From Bombus terrestris (Eukaryota; Arthropoda; Insecta; Hymenoptera; Apidae), in contig NW_025963561.1 in assembly GCF_910591885.1 (NCBI RefSeq), forward strand, positions 868,001 to 932,000: a DNA stretch of 64,000 nt, in the 5' to 3' direction. The position numbers were made by a program, and so were the translations under genes. Below the pieces are notes generated by a model that was not told the DNA's origin, did not search any database, and saw only the letters and a program-made list of their open reading frames with translations. Shown here piece by piece: positions 1 to 13,820 of this stretch (the stretch's first letter is position 1; every line of letters begins with the position of its first letter).

Positions 1-350
1 CATATAGTGGTGCAATATAACGTTATAGGTCCTATAGTGATGGAATATAACGTTATACATTATAACGTAATAATATATAACGTTATGCATCATATAGTAA
101 TGCAACATAACGCTAAACGTTATAACGTAATAGTATAAAACATCGCACGTCATATAGTGATGCGACATAACGTTATACGTAATAACGTAATAGTATATAA
201 CGTTTTACGTCATAACGTAATAGTATATAACGTTGTACGTCATATAGTGGTGCAATATAACGTTATAGGTCCTATAGTGATGGAATATAACGTTATACAT
301 TATAACGTAATAGTATATAACGTTATTCGTTATAACGTAATAGTATATAA

Positions 351-440
351 CGTTATGCATCATATAGTAATGCAACATAACGCTAAACGTTATAACGTAA
401 TAGTATAAAACATCGCACGTCATATAGTGATGCGATATAA
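351..440 (+). repeat. H-I-J unit triad with TATAAAA (exemplar)
   Basis: Three units always travel together: H (ATGCATCATATAGTAATGC), I (CGCTAAACGTTATAACG, ending TATAAAA) and J (starting CATCGTACGTC or CATCGCACGTC, with GTGATGCG). There are more than 50 copies across all domains. In Domains II and III, J often reads GTGTTGCG (for example 40,638-40,667) or GTGCTGCG (near 51,887 and 58,270), a useful subfamily marker. The TATAAAA resembles a TATA box, but there is no evidence of a promoter. It places an in-frame TAA that ends most open frames here. Confidence 0.9.
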
Positions 441-599
441 CGTTATACGTAAGAACGTAATAGTATATAACGTTTTACGTCATAACGTAATAGTATATAA
501 CGTTGTACGTCATATAGGTGTGCAATATAACGTTATAGGTCCTATAGTTATGGAATATAACGTTATACATTATAACGTAATAGTATATAACGTTATACG

Positions 600-1705
600 T
601 TATAACGTAATAGTATATAACGTTATACGTCATATGGTGGTGCAATATATCGTTATACGTCATATAGTGATGCAATATAATGTTATACCTCATATTGTGA
701 TGCGATATAATTTTATACGTTATAACATAATTGTATACAACGCGATACGTCATAACGTAATAGTATATAATGTTATACGTCATACAGTGATGCAATATAT
801 CGTTATACGACCGAAAGAGAGGCAATAAAACGTTATACGTCATATAGTGATGCGATATAACGTTATACGTCATAACGTAATAGTATATAACGTTATACGT
901 AATAACGTAATAGTATACAACGCTATACGTCATATAGTGGTGCACTATAACGTTATAGGTCCTACAGTGATGGGATATTACGTTATACGTCATATAGTGG
1001 TGCATTATAACGTTAAACGTTATAACGTAATACTATAAAACATCGTACGTCATATAGTGATGCGATATAACGTTAAACGTAATAACGTAATGGTATATAA
1101 CGCTATACGTCATATAGTGGTGCACTACAACGTTATAGGTCCCACAGTGGTGGAATATAACGTTATACATTATAACGTAATAGTATATAACGTTAAACGC
1201 CATATAGTGATGCAATATATCGTTATACGTCATATAGTGATGCGATATAACGTTATAGGTCCTATAGTGATGGAATATAACGTTATACATTATAACGTAA
1301 TAGTATATAACGTTTTACGTCGTAACGTAATAGTATATAACGTTATACGTCATAACGTAATAGTATATAACGTTATAGGTCATATAGTGGTGCAATATAA
1401 CGTTATAGGTCTCATAGTGATGGAATATAACGTTATACATTATAACGTAATAGTATATAACGTTATACGCCATATAGTGATGCAATATGTCGTTATACGT
1501 CCTATAGTTATGCAATACAAAGTTATACCTTGTAATCTAATAGTATATGACGTTTTACCGTACAATGTAATAGTATATAACGTTATACGTCATATAGTGA
1601 TGCAATATATCGTTATACGTCATACAGTGATGCGATATAACGTTATAGGTCCTATAGTGATGGAATATAACGTTATAGTATAAAACGTAATAATACATAA
1701 CGTTA
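600..1705 (+). repeat. 1.1-kb segment, first of a pair 6,693 bp apart
   Basis: This stretch, from the CATATGGTGG unit through the L unit at 801-830 to the TATAAAACGTAATAATACAT unit near 1,680, reappears at 7,293-8,398 with a constant offset of 6,693 bp. I saw no indel between the two. A substitution pair near 7,931 (GATAAGA for GATGCGA) marks the second copy. Confidence 0.85.
801..830 (+). repeat. L unit: purine-rich 30-bp variant (exemplar of 27)
   Basis: Bases 9-26 of the unit are replaced by GACCGAAAGAGAGGCAAT, which does not resemble any other unit, yet the unit stays 30 bp long. The tail reads AATAAAA. Starts of all copies seen: 801, 3562, 7494, 9366, 11629, 11839, 12709, 14930, 15140, 16701, 16911, 18915, 19125, 20025, 21136, 23416, 26207, 32330, 33319, 39801, 40158, 54984, 55254, 55674, 56634, 60024, 60174. 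Six of them (3562, 11629, 14930, 16701, 18915, 26207) read GTTGAAGGACC and mark the core cassette. The copy at 60,024 has AGACGC for AGAGGC. There are none between 40,188 and 54,983. Confidence 0.95.
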
Positions 1706-2250
1706 TATGTCATAACGTAATAGTATATACCGTTATACGTCATATAGTGGTGCAATATAACGTTATAGGCCTTAGAGTGATGGAATATAACGTTATACAT
1801 TATAACGTAATAGTATATAACGTTATACGTCATAACGTAATAGTATATAACGTTATAGGTCTTATAGTGATGGAATATAACGTTATACATTATAACGTAA
1901 TAGTATATACCGTTATACGTCATAACGTAATAGTATATAACGTTATACGTCATATAGTGGTGCAATATAACGTTTTAGGTCTCATAGTGATGGAATATAA
2001 CGTTATACATTATAACGTAATAGTATATAACGTTATACGCCATAACGTAATAGTATGTAACGTTATACGTCATATAGTGATGCAATATATCGTTATACGT
2101 CATATAGTGATGCGATATTATGTTATATCATATAACCTAATAGTATATAACGTTATACGTCATAACTTAATAGTATATAACGTTATACGTCATAACGTAA
2201 TAGTATATAACGTTAGACGTCATAACGTAATAGTATATAAGGTTATACGT

Positions 2251-3591
2251 CATATAGTGGTGCAATATAACGTTATAGGTCTTATAGTGATGGCATATAA
2301 CGTTATACATTCTAACGTAATAGTATATAACGTTTTACGTCGTAACGTAATAGTATATAACGTTATACGTCATATAGTGGTGCAATATAACGTTATAGGT
2401 CTCATAGTGATGGAATATAACGTTATACATTATAACGTAATAGTATATAACGTTATACGTCATATAGTGGTGCAATATAACATTATAGGTCCTATAGTGA
2501 TGGAATATAACGTTATACATTATAACGTAATAGTATATAACGTTATACGTCATAACGTAATAATACATAACGTTATACGTCATAACGTAATAGTATATAA
2601 CGTTATACGTCATATAGTGGTGCAATATAACGTTATAGGCCTTATAGTGATGGAATATAACGTTATACATTATAACGTAATAGTATATAACGTTATACGT
2701 CATAACGTAATAGTACATAACGTTATACGTCATAACGTAATAGCATATAACGTTATACGTCATATAGTGGTGCAATATAACGTTATAGGCCTTATAGTGA
2801 TGGAATATAACGTTATACATTATAACGTAATAGTATATAACGTTATTCGTCATAACGTAATAGTATATAACGTTATAGGCCTTATAGTAATGGAATATAA
2901 CGCTATACATTATAACGTAATAGTATATAACATTATACGTCATAACGTAATAGTACATAACGTTATACGTCATAACGTAATAGTATATAACGTTATACGT
3001 AATAACGTAATAGTATATAACGTTGTACGTCATATAGTGGTTGCAATATAACGTTATAGGTCCTATAGTGATGGAATATAACGTTATACATTATAACGTA
3101 ATAGTATATAACGTTATGCATCATATAGTAATGCAACATAACGCTAAACGTTATAACGTAATAGTATAAAACATCGTACGTCATATAGTGATGCGATATA
3201 AGGTTATACGTAATAACGTAATAGTATATAACGTTTTACGTCATAACGTAATATTATATAACGTTGTACGTCATATAGTGGTGCAATATAACGTTATAGG
3301 TCCTGTAGTGATGGAATATAACGTTATACATTATAACGTAATAGTATATAACGTTATACGTTATAACGTAATGGTATATAACGTTATACGTCATATAGTG
3401 ATGAAATATATCGTTATACATCATATAGTGATGCAATATAATGTTATACCTCATATTGTGATGCGATATAATTTTATACGTTATAACATAATTGTATACA
3501 ACGCGATACATCATAACGTAATAGTATATAATGTTATACGTCATACAGTGATACAATATATCGTTGAAGGACCGAAAGAGAGGCAATAAAA
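2251..3591 (+). repeat. Core cassette, copy c1 (1,341 bp, one unit short)
   Basis: The core cassette runs from a B unit followed by GGTCTTATAGTGATGGCAT to the end of an L unit with GTTGAAGGACC. Its full length is 1,371 bp: 20 bp plus 44 units of 30 bp and one of 31 bp. This copy is exactly 30 bp short because the type A unit after CGTCGTAACG is missing near 2,370. It is followed by the common linker starting CGTTATACGTCATATAGTG. Confidence 0.9.
3031..3051 (+). repeat. 31-bp unit with GTGGTTGC (exemplar of 29)
   Basis: This is a B-type unit with one extra T (GTGGTTGCAATATAA), the main source of register slips. The CATATAGTGGTTGC starts are 3031, 5403, 6813, 11098, 14399, 16170, 18384, 20875, 25676, 28048, 29458, 29999, 32008, 35160, 36810, 37501, 42148, 42299, 43410, 43561, 43802, 45243, 45394, 45635, 47346, 48607, 49808, 49959, 50200. 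It usually follows an E unit and is followed by GGTCCTATAG. It is absent from 50.2 kb to the end. The extra T ends the long plus-strand frame at GCA ATA TAA. Confidence 0.92.
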
Positions 3592-6500
3592 CGTTATACG
3601 TCATATAGTGATGCGATATAACGTTATACGTCATAACGTAATAGTATATAACGTTATACGTAATAACGCAATGGTATACAACGCTATACGTCATATAGTG
3701 GTGCACTATAACGTTATAGGTCCTACAGTGATGGGATATTACGTTATACGTCATATAGTGGTGCATTATAACGTTGAACGTTATAACGTAATACTATAAA
3801 ACATCGTACGTCATATAGTGATGCGATATAACGTTAAACGTAATAACGTAATGGTATATAACGCTATACGTCATATAGTGGTGCACTATAGCGTTATAGG
3901 TCCTACAGTGATGGAATGTAACGTTATACATTATAACGTAATAGTATATAACGTTATACGCCATATAGTGATGCAATATATCGTTATACGTCATATATTG
4001 ATGCGATATAACGTTATAGGTCCTATTGTGATGGAATATAACGTTATAGTATATAACGTAAGAGTACATAACGTTATACGTCATAACGTAATAGTATATA
4101 ACGTTATACGTCATATAGTGTTGCAATATCACGTTAAAGGCCTTATAGTGATGGAATATAACGTTAAACATTATAACGTAATAGTATATAACGTATACGT
4201 CATAACGTAATAGTATATAACGTTAGACGTCATAACGTAATAGTATATAACTTTATACGTCATATAGTGGTGCAATATAACGTTATAGGCCTTATAGTGA
4301 TGGAATATAACGTTATACATTATAACGTAATAGTATATAACGTTATACGTCATAACGTAATAGTACATAACGTTATACGTCATAACGTAATAGTATATAA
4401 CGTTATACGTCATAACTTAATAGTATATAACGTTATACGCCATAACGTAATAGTATATAACGTTAGACGTCATAACGTAATAGTATATAACTTTATACGT
4501 CATATAGTGGTGCAATATAACGTTATAGGTCTTATAGTGATGGCATATAACGCTATACATTATAACGTAATAGTATATAACGTTTTACGTCGTAACGTAA
4601 TAGTATATAACGTTATACGTCATAACGTAATAGTATATAACGTTATAGGTCATATAGTGGTGCAATATAACGTTATAGGTCTCATAGTGATGGAATATAA
4701 CGTTATACATTATGACGTAATAGTATATAACGTTATACGTCATATAGTGGTGCAATATAACGTTATTGGTCCTATAGTGATGGAATATAACGTTATACAT
4801 TATAACGTAATAGTATATAACGTTATACGTCATAACGTAATAATATATAACGTTATATGTCATATAGTGATGCAATATATCGTTATACGTCATATAGTGA
4901 TGCCCTATAACGTTATAGGTCCTATAGTGATGGAATATAACGTTATAGTATAAAACGTAATAATACATAAAGTTATACGTCATAACGTAATAGTATATAA
5001 CGTTATACGTCATATAGTGGTGCAATATAACGTTATAGGCCTTATAGTGATGGAATATAACGTTATACATTATAACGTAATAGTATATAACGTTATACGT
5101 CATAACGTAATAGTACATAACGTTATACGTCATAACGTAATAGTATATAACGTTATACGTCATATAGTGGTGCAATATAACGTTATAGGCCTTATAGTGA
5201 TGGAATATAACGTTATACATTATAACGTAATAGTATATAACGTTATACGTCATAACGTAATAGTATATATAGCGTTATAGGCCTTATAGTGATGGAATAT
5301 AACGTTATACATTATAACGTAATAGTATATAACATTATACGTCATAACGTAATAGTACATAACGTTATACGTAATAACGTAATAGTATATAACGTTATAC
5401 GTCATATAGTGGTTGCAATATAACGTTATAGGTCCTATAGTGGTGGAATATAACGTTATACATTATAACGTAATAATATATAACGTTATGCATCATATAG
5501 TAATGCAACATAACGCTAAACGTTATAACGTAATACTATAAAACATCGTACGTCATATAGTGATGCGATATAACGTTATACGTAATAACGTAATAGTATA
5601 TAACGTTATACGTCATATAGTGATGCGATATAACGTTATACGTAATAACGTAATAGTATATAACGTTATACGCCATATTGTGATGCAATATATCGTTGTA
5701 CGTCCTATAGTTATGCAATACAACGTTATACCTTATAACCTAACAATATATGGCGTTATACCTTATAACGTAATAGTATACAACGTTATACGTCATACAG
5801 TGGTGCAATATAACGTTATAGGCCTTATAGTGATGGAATATAACGTTATACATTATAACGTAATAGTATATAACGTTATACGTCATAACGTAATAGTATA
5901 TAACGTTATGCATCATATAGTAATGCAACATAACGCTAAACGTTATAACGTAATAGTATAAAATATCGTACGTCATATAGTGATGCGTATAACGTTATAC
6001 GTAATAACGTAATAGAATATAACGTTTTACGTCATAACGTAATAGTATATAACGTTCTACGTCATATAGTGGTGCAATGTAACGTTATAGGTCCTATAGT
6101 GATGGAATATAACGTTATACATTATAACGTAATAATATATAACGTTATGCATCATATAGTAATGCAACATAACGCTAAACGTTATAACGCAATAGTATAA
6201 AACATCGTACGTCATATAGTGATGCGATATAACGTTATACGTAATAACGTAATAGTATATAACGTTTTACGTCATAACGTAATCGTATATAACGTTGTAC
6301 GTCATATAGTGGTGCAATATAACGTTATAGGTCCTATAGTGATGGAATATAACGTCATACATTATAACGTAATAGTATATAACGTTATACGTTATAACGT
6401 AATAGTATATAACGATATACGTAATAACGTAATAGTATATAACGCTATACGTCATATAGTGGTGCACTATAACGTTATAGGTCCTACAGTTATGGAATAT

Positions 6501-7292
6501 AACGTTATACGTCATATAGTGGTGCAATATAACGTTAAACGTTATAACGTAATAGTATAAAACATCGCACGTCATATAGTGATAGGATATAACGTTATAC
6601 GTAATAACGTAATAGTATATAACGTTATACGTCATAACTTAATAGTATATAACGTTATACGTCATATAGTGGTGCAATATAACGTTTTAGGTCTCATAGT
6701 GATGGAATATAACGTTATACATTATAACGTAATAGTATATAACGTTATACGCCATAACGTAATAGTATATAACGTTATACGTAATAACGTAATAGTATAT
6801 AACGTTATACGTCATATAGTGGTTGCAATATAACGTTATAGGTCCTATAGTGATGGAATATAACGTTATACATTATAACGTAATAATATATAACGTTATG
6901 CATCATATAGTAATGGAACATAATGCTAAACGTTATAACGTAATAGTATAAAACATCGTACGTCATATAGTGATGCGATATAACGTTATACGTAATAACG
7001 TAATAGTATATAACGTTTTACGTCATAACGTAATAGTATATAACGTTGTACGTCATATAGAGGTGCAATATAACGTTATAGGTCCTATAGTGATGGAATA
7101 TAACGTTATACATTATAACGTAATAGTATATAACGTTATACGTTATAACGTAATAGTATATAACGTTATGCATCATATAGTAATGCAACATAACGCTAAA
7201 CGTTATAACGTAATAGTATAAAACATCGTACGTCATATAGTGATGCGATATAACGTTATACGTAATAACGTAATAGTATATAACGTTTTACG

Positions 7293-8398
7293 TCATAACG
7301 TAATAGTATATAACGTTATACGTCATATGGTGGTGCAATATATCGTTATACGTCATATAGTGATGCAATATAATGTTATACCTCATATTGTGATGCGATA
7401 TAATTTTATACGTTATAACATAATTGTATACAACGCGATACGTCATAACGTAATAGTATATAATGTTATACGTCATACAGTGATGCAATATATCGTTATA
7501 CGACCGAAAGAGAGGCAATAAAACGTTATACGTCATATAGTGATGCGATATAACGTTATACGTCATAACGTAATAGTATATAACGTTATACGTAATAACG
7601 GAATAGTATACAACGCTATACGTCATATAGTGGTGCACTATAACGTTATAGGTCCTACAGTGATGGGATATTACGTTATACGTCATATAGTGGTGCATTA
7701 TAACGTTAAACGTTATAACGTAATACTATAAAACATCGTACGTCATATAGTGATGCGATATAACGTTAAACGTAATAACGTAATGGTATATAACGCTATA
7801 CGTCATATAGTGGTGCACTACAACGTTATAGGTCCCACAGTGGTGGAATATAACGTTATACATTATAACGTAATAGTATATAACGTTAAACGCCATATAG
7901 TGATGCAATATATCGTTATACGTCATATAGTGATAAGATATAACGTTATAGGTCCTATAGTGATGGAATATAACGTTATACATTATAACGTAATAGTATA
8001 TAACGTTTTACGTCGTAACGTAATAGTATATAACGTTATACGTCATAACGTAATAGTATATAACGTTATAGGTCATATAGTGGTGCAATATAACGTTATA
8101 GGTCTCATAGTGATGGAATATAACGTTATACATTATAACGTAATAGTATATAACGTTATACGCCATATAGTGATGCAATATGTCGTTATACGTCCTATAG
8201 TTATGCAATACAAAGTTATACCTTGTAATCTAATAGTATATGACGTTTTACCGTACAATGTAATAGTATATAACGTTATACGTCATATAGTGATGCAATA
8301 TATCGTTATACGTCATACAGTGATGCGATATAACGTTATAGGTCCTATAGTGATGGAATATAACGTTATAGTATAAAACGTAATAATACATAACGTTA
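7293..8398 (+). repeat. 1.1-kb segment, second of a pair 6,693 bp apart
   Basis: Partner of 600-1,705. The upstream junction joins the end of the 7.3-kb segment directly to CATATGGTGG, so 120 bp present near 520-640 are missing here. After 8,398 the two diverge: this copy continues with CATATAGTGGTGC, the first with TATGTCATAACG. Confidence 0.85.
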
Positions 8399-8783
8399 TA
8401 CGTCATATAGTGGTGCAATATAACGTTATAGGTCCTATAGTGATGGAATATAACGTTATACATTATAACGTAATAGTATATAACGTTATACGTCATAACG
8501 TAATAGTATATAACGTTGTACGTCATAACGTAATAGTATATAACGTTATGCATCATATAGTAATGCAATATAACGGTAAACGTTATAACGTAATAGTATA
8601 AAACATCGCACGTCATATAGTGATGCGATATAACGTTATACGTAATAACGTAATGGTATATAACGCTATACGTCATATAGTGGTGCACTATAACGTTATA
8701 GGTCCTACAGTGATGGAATATAACGTTATACATTATAACGTAATAGTATATAACGTTATACGCCATATAGTGATGCAATATAT

Positions 8784-8801
8784 GATTGCAATATATGCAA
8801 T
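8784..8801 (+). repeat. Rare 18-bp replacement (copy 1 of 2)
   Basis: GATTGCAATATATGCAAT stands where CGTTAT is expected, shifting the register by +12 bp between the unit starts at 8,754 and 8,826. It contains the palindrome ATTGCAAT and partly re-copies the preceding GATGCAATATAT, so a local slippage duplication is plausible. Confidence 0.85.
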
Positions 8802-10025
8802 AGGTCCTATAGTGATGGAATATAACGTTATACGTTATAACGTAATAGTATATAACGTTATACGTCATAACGTAATTGTATATAAAGTTATACGTCATAT
8901 AGTGATGCAATATATCGTAATACGTCATATAGTGATGCGATATAACGTTATAGGTCCTATAGTGATGGAATATAACGTTATACATTATAACGTAATAGTA
9001 TATAACGTTTTACGTCGTAACGTAATAGTATATAACGTTATACGTCATAACGTAATAGTATATAACGTTGTACGTCATAGAGTGGTGCAATATAACGTTA
9101 TAGGTCCTATAGTGATGGAATATAACGTTATACATTATAACGTAATAGCATATAACGTTATACGTTATAACGTAATAGTATATAACGTTATACGTCATAT
9201 GGTGATGCAATATATCGTTATACGTCATATAGTGATGCAATATAATGTTATACCTCATATTGTGATGCGATATAATTTTATACGTTATAACATAATTGTA
9301 TACAATGCGATACGTCATGACGTAATAGTATATAATGTTATACGTCATACAGTGATGCAATATATCGTTATACGACCGAAAGAGAGGCAATAAAACGTTA
9401 TACGTCATATAGTGATGCGATATAACGTTATACGTCATAACGTAATAGTATATAACGTTATACGTAATAACGCAATAGTATACAACGCTATACGTCATAT
9501 AGTGGTGCACTATAACGTTATAGGTCCTACAGTGATGGGATATTACGTTATACGTCATATAGTGGTGCATTATAACGTTAAACGTTATAACGTAATACTA
9601 TAAAACATCGTACGTCATATAGTGATGCGATATAACGTTAAACGTAATAACGTAATGGTATATAACGCTATACGTCATATAGTGGTGCACTACAATGTTA
9701 TAGGTCCTACAGTGGTGGAATATAACGTTATACATTATATTGTAATAGTATATAACGTTATACGCCATATAGTGATGCAATATATCGTTGTACGTCATAT
9801 AGTGGTGCAATATAACGTTATAGGTCTCATAGTGATGGAATATAACGTTATACATTATAGCGTAATAGTATATAACGTTATACGTCATAACGTAATAGTA
9901 TATAACGTTATACGTCATAACGTAATAGTATATAACGTTATAGGTCTCATAGTGATGGAACATAACGTTATACATTATAACGTAATAGTACATAACGTTA
10001 TACGTCATATAGTGGTGCAATATAT

Positions 10026-10043
10026 GATTGCAATATATGCAAT
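10026..10043 (+). repeat. Rare 18-bp replacement (copy 2 of 2)
   Basis: Same insertion as at 8,784. The roughly 170-200 bp downstream also match, so this is a duplicate of that event and not an independent one. The upstream unit differs (GTGGTGC here, GTGATGC there). Confidence 0.85.
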
Positions 10044-10287
10044 AGGTCCTATAGTGATGGAATATAACGTTATACGTTATAACGTAATAGTATATAACGT
10101 TATACGTCATAACGTAATTGTATATAAAGTTATACGTCATATAGTGATGCAATATATCGTTATACGTCATATAGTGATGCGATATAACGTTATAGGTCCT
10201 ATAGTGATGGAATATAACGTTATAGTATAGAACGTAATAATACATAACGTTATACGTCATAACGTAATAGTATATAACGTTATACGT

Positions 10288-11658
10288 CATATAGTGGTGC
10301 AATATCACGTTAAAGGCCTTATAGTGATGGCATATAACGTTATACATTCTAACGTAATAGTATATAACGTTTTACGTCGTAACGTAATAGTATATAACGT
10401 TATACGTCATAACGTAATAGTATATAACGTTATAGGTCATATAGTGGTGCAATATAACGTTATAGGTCTCATAGTGATGGAATATAACGTTATACATTAT
10501 AACGTAATAGTATATAACGTTATACGTCATATAGTGGTGCAATATAACATTATAGGTCCTATAGTGATGGAATATAACGTTATACATTATAACGTAATAG
10601 TATATAACGTTATACGTCATAACGTAATAATACATAACGTTATACGTCATAACGTAATAGTATATAACGTTATACGTCATATAGTGGTGCAATATAACGT
10701 TATAGGCCTTATAGTGATGGAATATAACGTTATACATTATAACGTAATAGTATATAACGTTTTACGTCATAACGTAATAGTACATAACGTTATACGTCAT
10801 AACGTAATAGTATATAACGTTATACGTCATATAGTGGTGCAATATAACGTTATAGGCCTTATAGTGATGGAATATAACATTATACATTATAACGTAATAG
10901 TATATAACGTTATTCGTCATAACGTAATAGTATATAACGTTATAGGCCTTATAGTAATGGAATATAACGCTATACATTATAACGTAATAGTATATAACAT
11001 TATACGTCATAACGTAATAGTACATAACGTTATACGTCATAACGTAATAGTATATAACGTTATACGTAATAACGTAATAGTATATAACGTTGTACGTCAT
11101 ATAGTGGTTGCAATATAACGTTATAGGTCCTATAGTGATGGAATATAACGTTATACATTATAACGTAATAGTATATAACGTTATGCATCATATAGTAATG
11201 CAACATAACGCTAAACGTTATAACGTAATAGTATAAAACATCGTACGTCATATAGTGATGCGATATAAGGTTATACGTAATAACGTAATAGTATATAACG
11301 TTTTACGTCATAACGTAATATTATATAACGTTGTACGTCATATAGTGGTGCAATATAACGTTATAGGTCCTGTAGTGATGGAATATAACGTTATACATTA
11401 TAACGTAATAGTATATAACGTTATACGTTATAACGTAATGGTATATAACGTTATACGTCATATAGTGATGAAATATATCGTTATACATCATATAGTGATG
11501 CAATATAATGTTATACCTCATATTGTGATGCGATATAATTTTATACGTTATAACATAATTGTATACAACGCGATACATCATAACGTAATAGTATATAATG
11601 TTATACGTCATACAGTGATACAATATATCGTTGAAGGACCGAAAGAGAGGCAATAAAA
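10288..11658 (+). repeat. Core cassette, copy c2 (1,371 bp)
   Basis: Full-length cassette, 3,301 bp upstream of c3 with the same length. The first C unit reads CACGTTAAAGGCC where c3 and c6 have AACGTTATAGGTC. The homology with c3 continues through the downstream linker to about 12,449 (matching 15,750), giving a duplicated block of about 2.16 kb. Confidence 0.9.
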
Positions 11659-13588
11659 CGTTATACGTCATATAGTGATGCGATATAACGTTATACGTCA
11701 TAACGTAATATTATATAACGTTATACGTAATAACGTAATAGTATACAACGCTATACGTCATATAGTGGTGCACTATAACGTTATAGGTCCTACAGTGATG
11801 GGATATAACGTTATACGTCATATAGTGTTGCAATATATCGTTATACGACCGAAAGAGAGGCAATAAAACATCATACGTCATATAGTGATGCGATATAACG
11901 TTATACGTAATTACGTAATAGTATATAACGTTATACGCCATATTGTGATGCAATATATCGTTATACGTCCTATAGTTATGCAATACAACGTTATACCTTA
12001 TAACCTAACAATATATGACGTTATACCTTATAACGTAATAGTATACAACGTTATACGTCATATAGTGGTGCAATATAACGTTATAGGCCTTATAGTGATG
12101 GAATATAACGTTATACATTATAACGTAATAGTATATAACGTTATACGTCATAACGTAATAGTATATAACTTTATGCATCATATAGTAATGCAACATAACG
12201 CTAAACGTTATAACGTAATAGTATAAAACATCGTACGTCATATAGTGATGCGATATAACGTTATACGTAATAACGTAATAGTATATAACGTTTTGCGTCA
12301 TAACGTAATAGTATATAACGTTCTACGTCATATAGTGGTGCAATGTAACGTTATAGGTCCTATAGTGATGGAATATAACGTTATACATTATAACGTAATA
12401 GTAAATAACGTTATACGTTATAACGTAATAGTATATAACGTTATACGTCATATAGTGATGCAATATAATGTTATACTTCATATTGTGATGCGATATAACG
12501 TTATACCATATAACCTAATAGTAAATAACGTTATACGACATAACGTAATAGAATATAACGTTATAGGTTATAAAGTAATAGTATATAACGTTATACCTCA
12601 TATTGTGATGCGATATAACTTTATACGTTATAACATAATTGTATATAACGTGATACGTCATAACGTAATAGTATATAACGTTATACGTCATATAGTGTTG
12701 CAATATATCGTTATACGACCGAAAGAGAGGCAATAAAACGTCATACGTCATATAGTGATGCGATATAACGTTATACGTAATTACGTAATAGTATATAACG
12801 TTATACGCCATATTGTGATGCAATATATCGTTATACGTCCTATAGTTATGCAATACAACGTTATACCTTATAACCTAATAGTATATGACGTTATACCTTA
12901 TAACGTAATAGTATACAACGTTATACGTCATATAGTGGTGCAATATAACGATTTGGGCCTTATAGTGATGGAATATAACGTTATACATTATAATGTAATA
13001 GTATATAACATTATACGTCATAACGTCATAGTATATAACGTTATACGTCATATAGTGATGCAATATATCGTTATACGTCATATAGTGATGCGATATAATG
13101 TTATACCATATAACCTAATAGTATATAACGTTATACGACATAACGTAATAGAATATAACGTTATGCGTCATACAGTGCTGCAATATAACGTTATAGGTCT
13201 TATAGTGATGGCATATAACGTTATACATTATAACGTAATAGTATATAACGTTTTACGTCATAACGTAATAGTATATAACGTTATACGTCATAACTTAATA
13301 GTATATAACGTTATACGTCATAACGTAATAGTATATAACGTTAGACGTCATAACGTAATAGTATATAAGGTTATACGTCATATAGTGGTGCAATATAACG
13401 TTATAGGTCTTATAGTGATGGCATATAACGTTATACATTCTAACGTAATAGTATATAACGTTTTACGTCATAACGTAATAGTATATAACGTTATACGTCA
13501 TAACTTAATAGTATATAACGTTATACGTCATAACGTAATAGTATATAACGTTAGACGTCATAACGTAATAGTATATAAGGTTATACGT
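11659..13588 (+). repeat. Linker between cassettes c2 and c3
   Basis: The part 11,659-12,449 matches 14,960-15,750. From the L unit at 12,709 onward it matches 16,911 onward (offset 4,202). It contains a rare C unit reading CGATTTGGGCC near 12,949, shared only with sites near 17,151 and 19,366. The last part is the 210-bp triplication described separately. It is all satellite. Confidence 0.85.
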
Positions 13589-13820
13589 CATATAGTGGTG
13601 CAATATAACGTTATAGGTCTTATAGTGATGGCATATAACGTTATACATTCTAACGTAATAGTATATAACGTTTTACGTCGTAACGTAATAGTATATAACG
13701 TTATACGTCATAACGTAATAGTATATAACGTTATAGGTCATATAGTGGTGCAATATAACGTTATAGGTCTCATAGTGATGGAATATAACGTTATACATTA
13801 TAACGTAATAGTATATAACG
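13191..13820 (+). repeat. 210-bp (seven-unit) higher-order repeat, three copies
   Basis: Starts of the TTATAGGTCT / TATAGTGATGGCAT marker are at 13,191, 13,401 and 13,611. The first two copies each contain an F unit, a CTTAATAG unit, a TTAGACG unit and a TATAAGG unit in the same order; the third starts the same way and then leads into cassette c3. The sister block at 17.4-17.6 kb has only two marker copies. Confidence 0.9.

Larger units (their letters stand above)
1..7320 (+). repeat. Long duplicated segment, copy 1 (cut by window start)
   Basis: This segment matches 22,616-29,965. The offset is 22,615 up to about 2.37 kb and 22,645 after that, because copy 2 has one extra 30-bp type A unit near 24,985-25,015. 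Indels such as the -1 near 4,190, the +2 near 5,268 and the -1 near 5,984 recur at the matching places in copy 2, so the two copies share one history rather than being independent arrays. I saw only a handful of substitutions by eye. Homology already exists at base 1, so the true left end lies outside the window. It ends where this copy reads CATATGGTGG at 7,324 and copy 2 does not. Confidence 0.9.
8399..10287 (+). repeat. Mosaic satellite with two rare GATTGC insertions
   Basis: Ordinary units fill this stretch. About 200 bp starting at 8,784 recur at 10,026 (offset 1,242). Both copies begin with GATTGCAATATATGCAAT in place of CGTTAT, a net +12 bp that appears nowhere else in the window. The L-to-TACTATAAAACATCG stretch of 9,366-9,610 matches 801-1,045 and 7,494-7,738. 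No gene or unique sequence is present. Confidence 0.85.

Noticed and set aside
801..830. L unit as a remnant of a transposon or retroelement
   Set aside because: Only about 18 bp are unrelated to the satellite. No terminal repeats, target-site duplication or coding remnant surround it, and the 30-bp length is kept.
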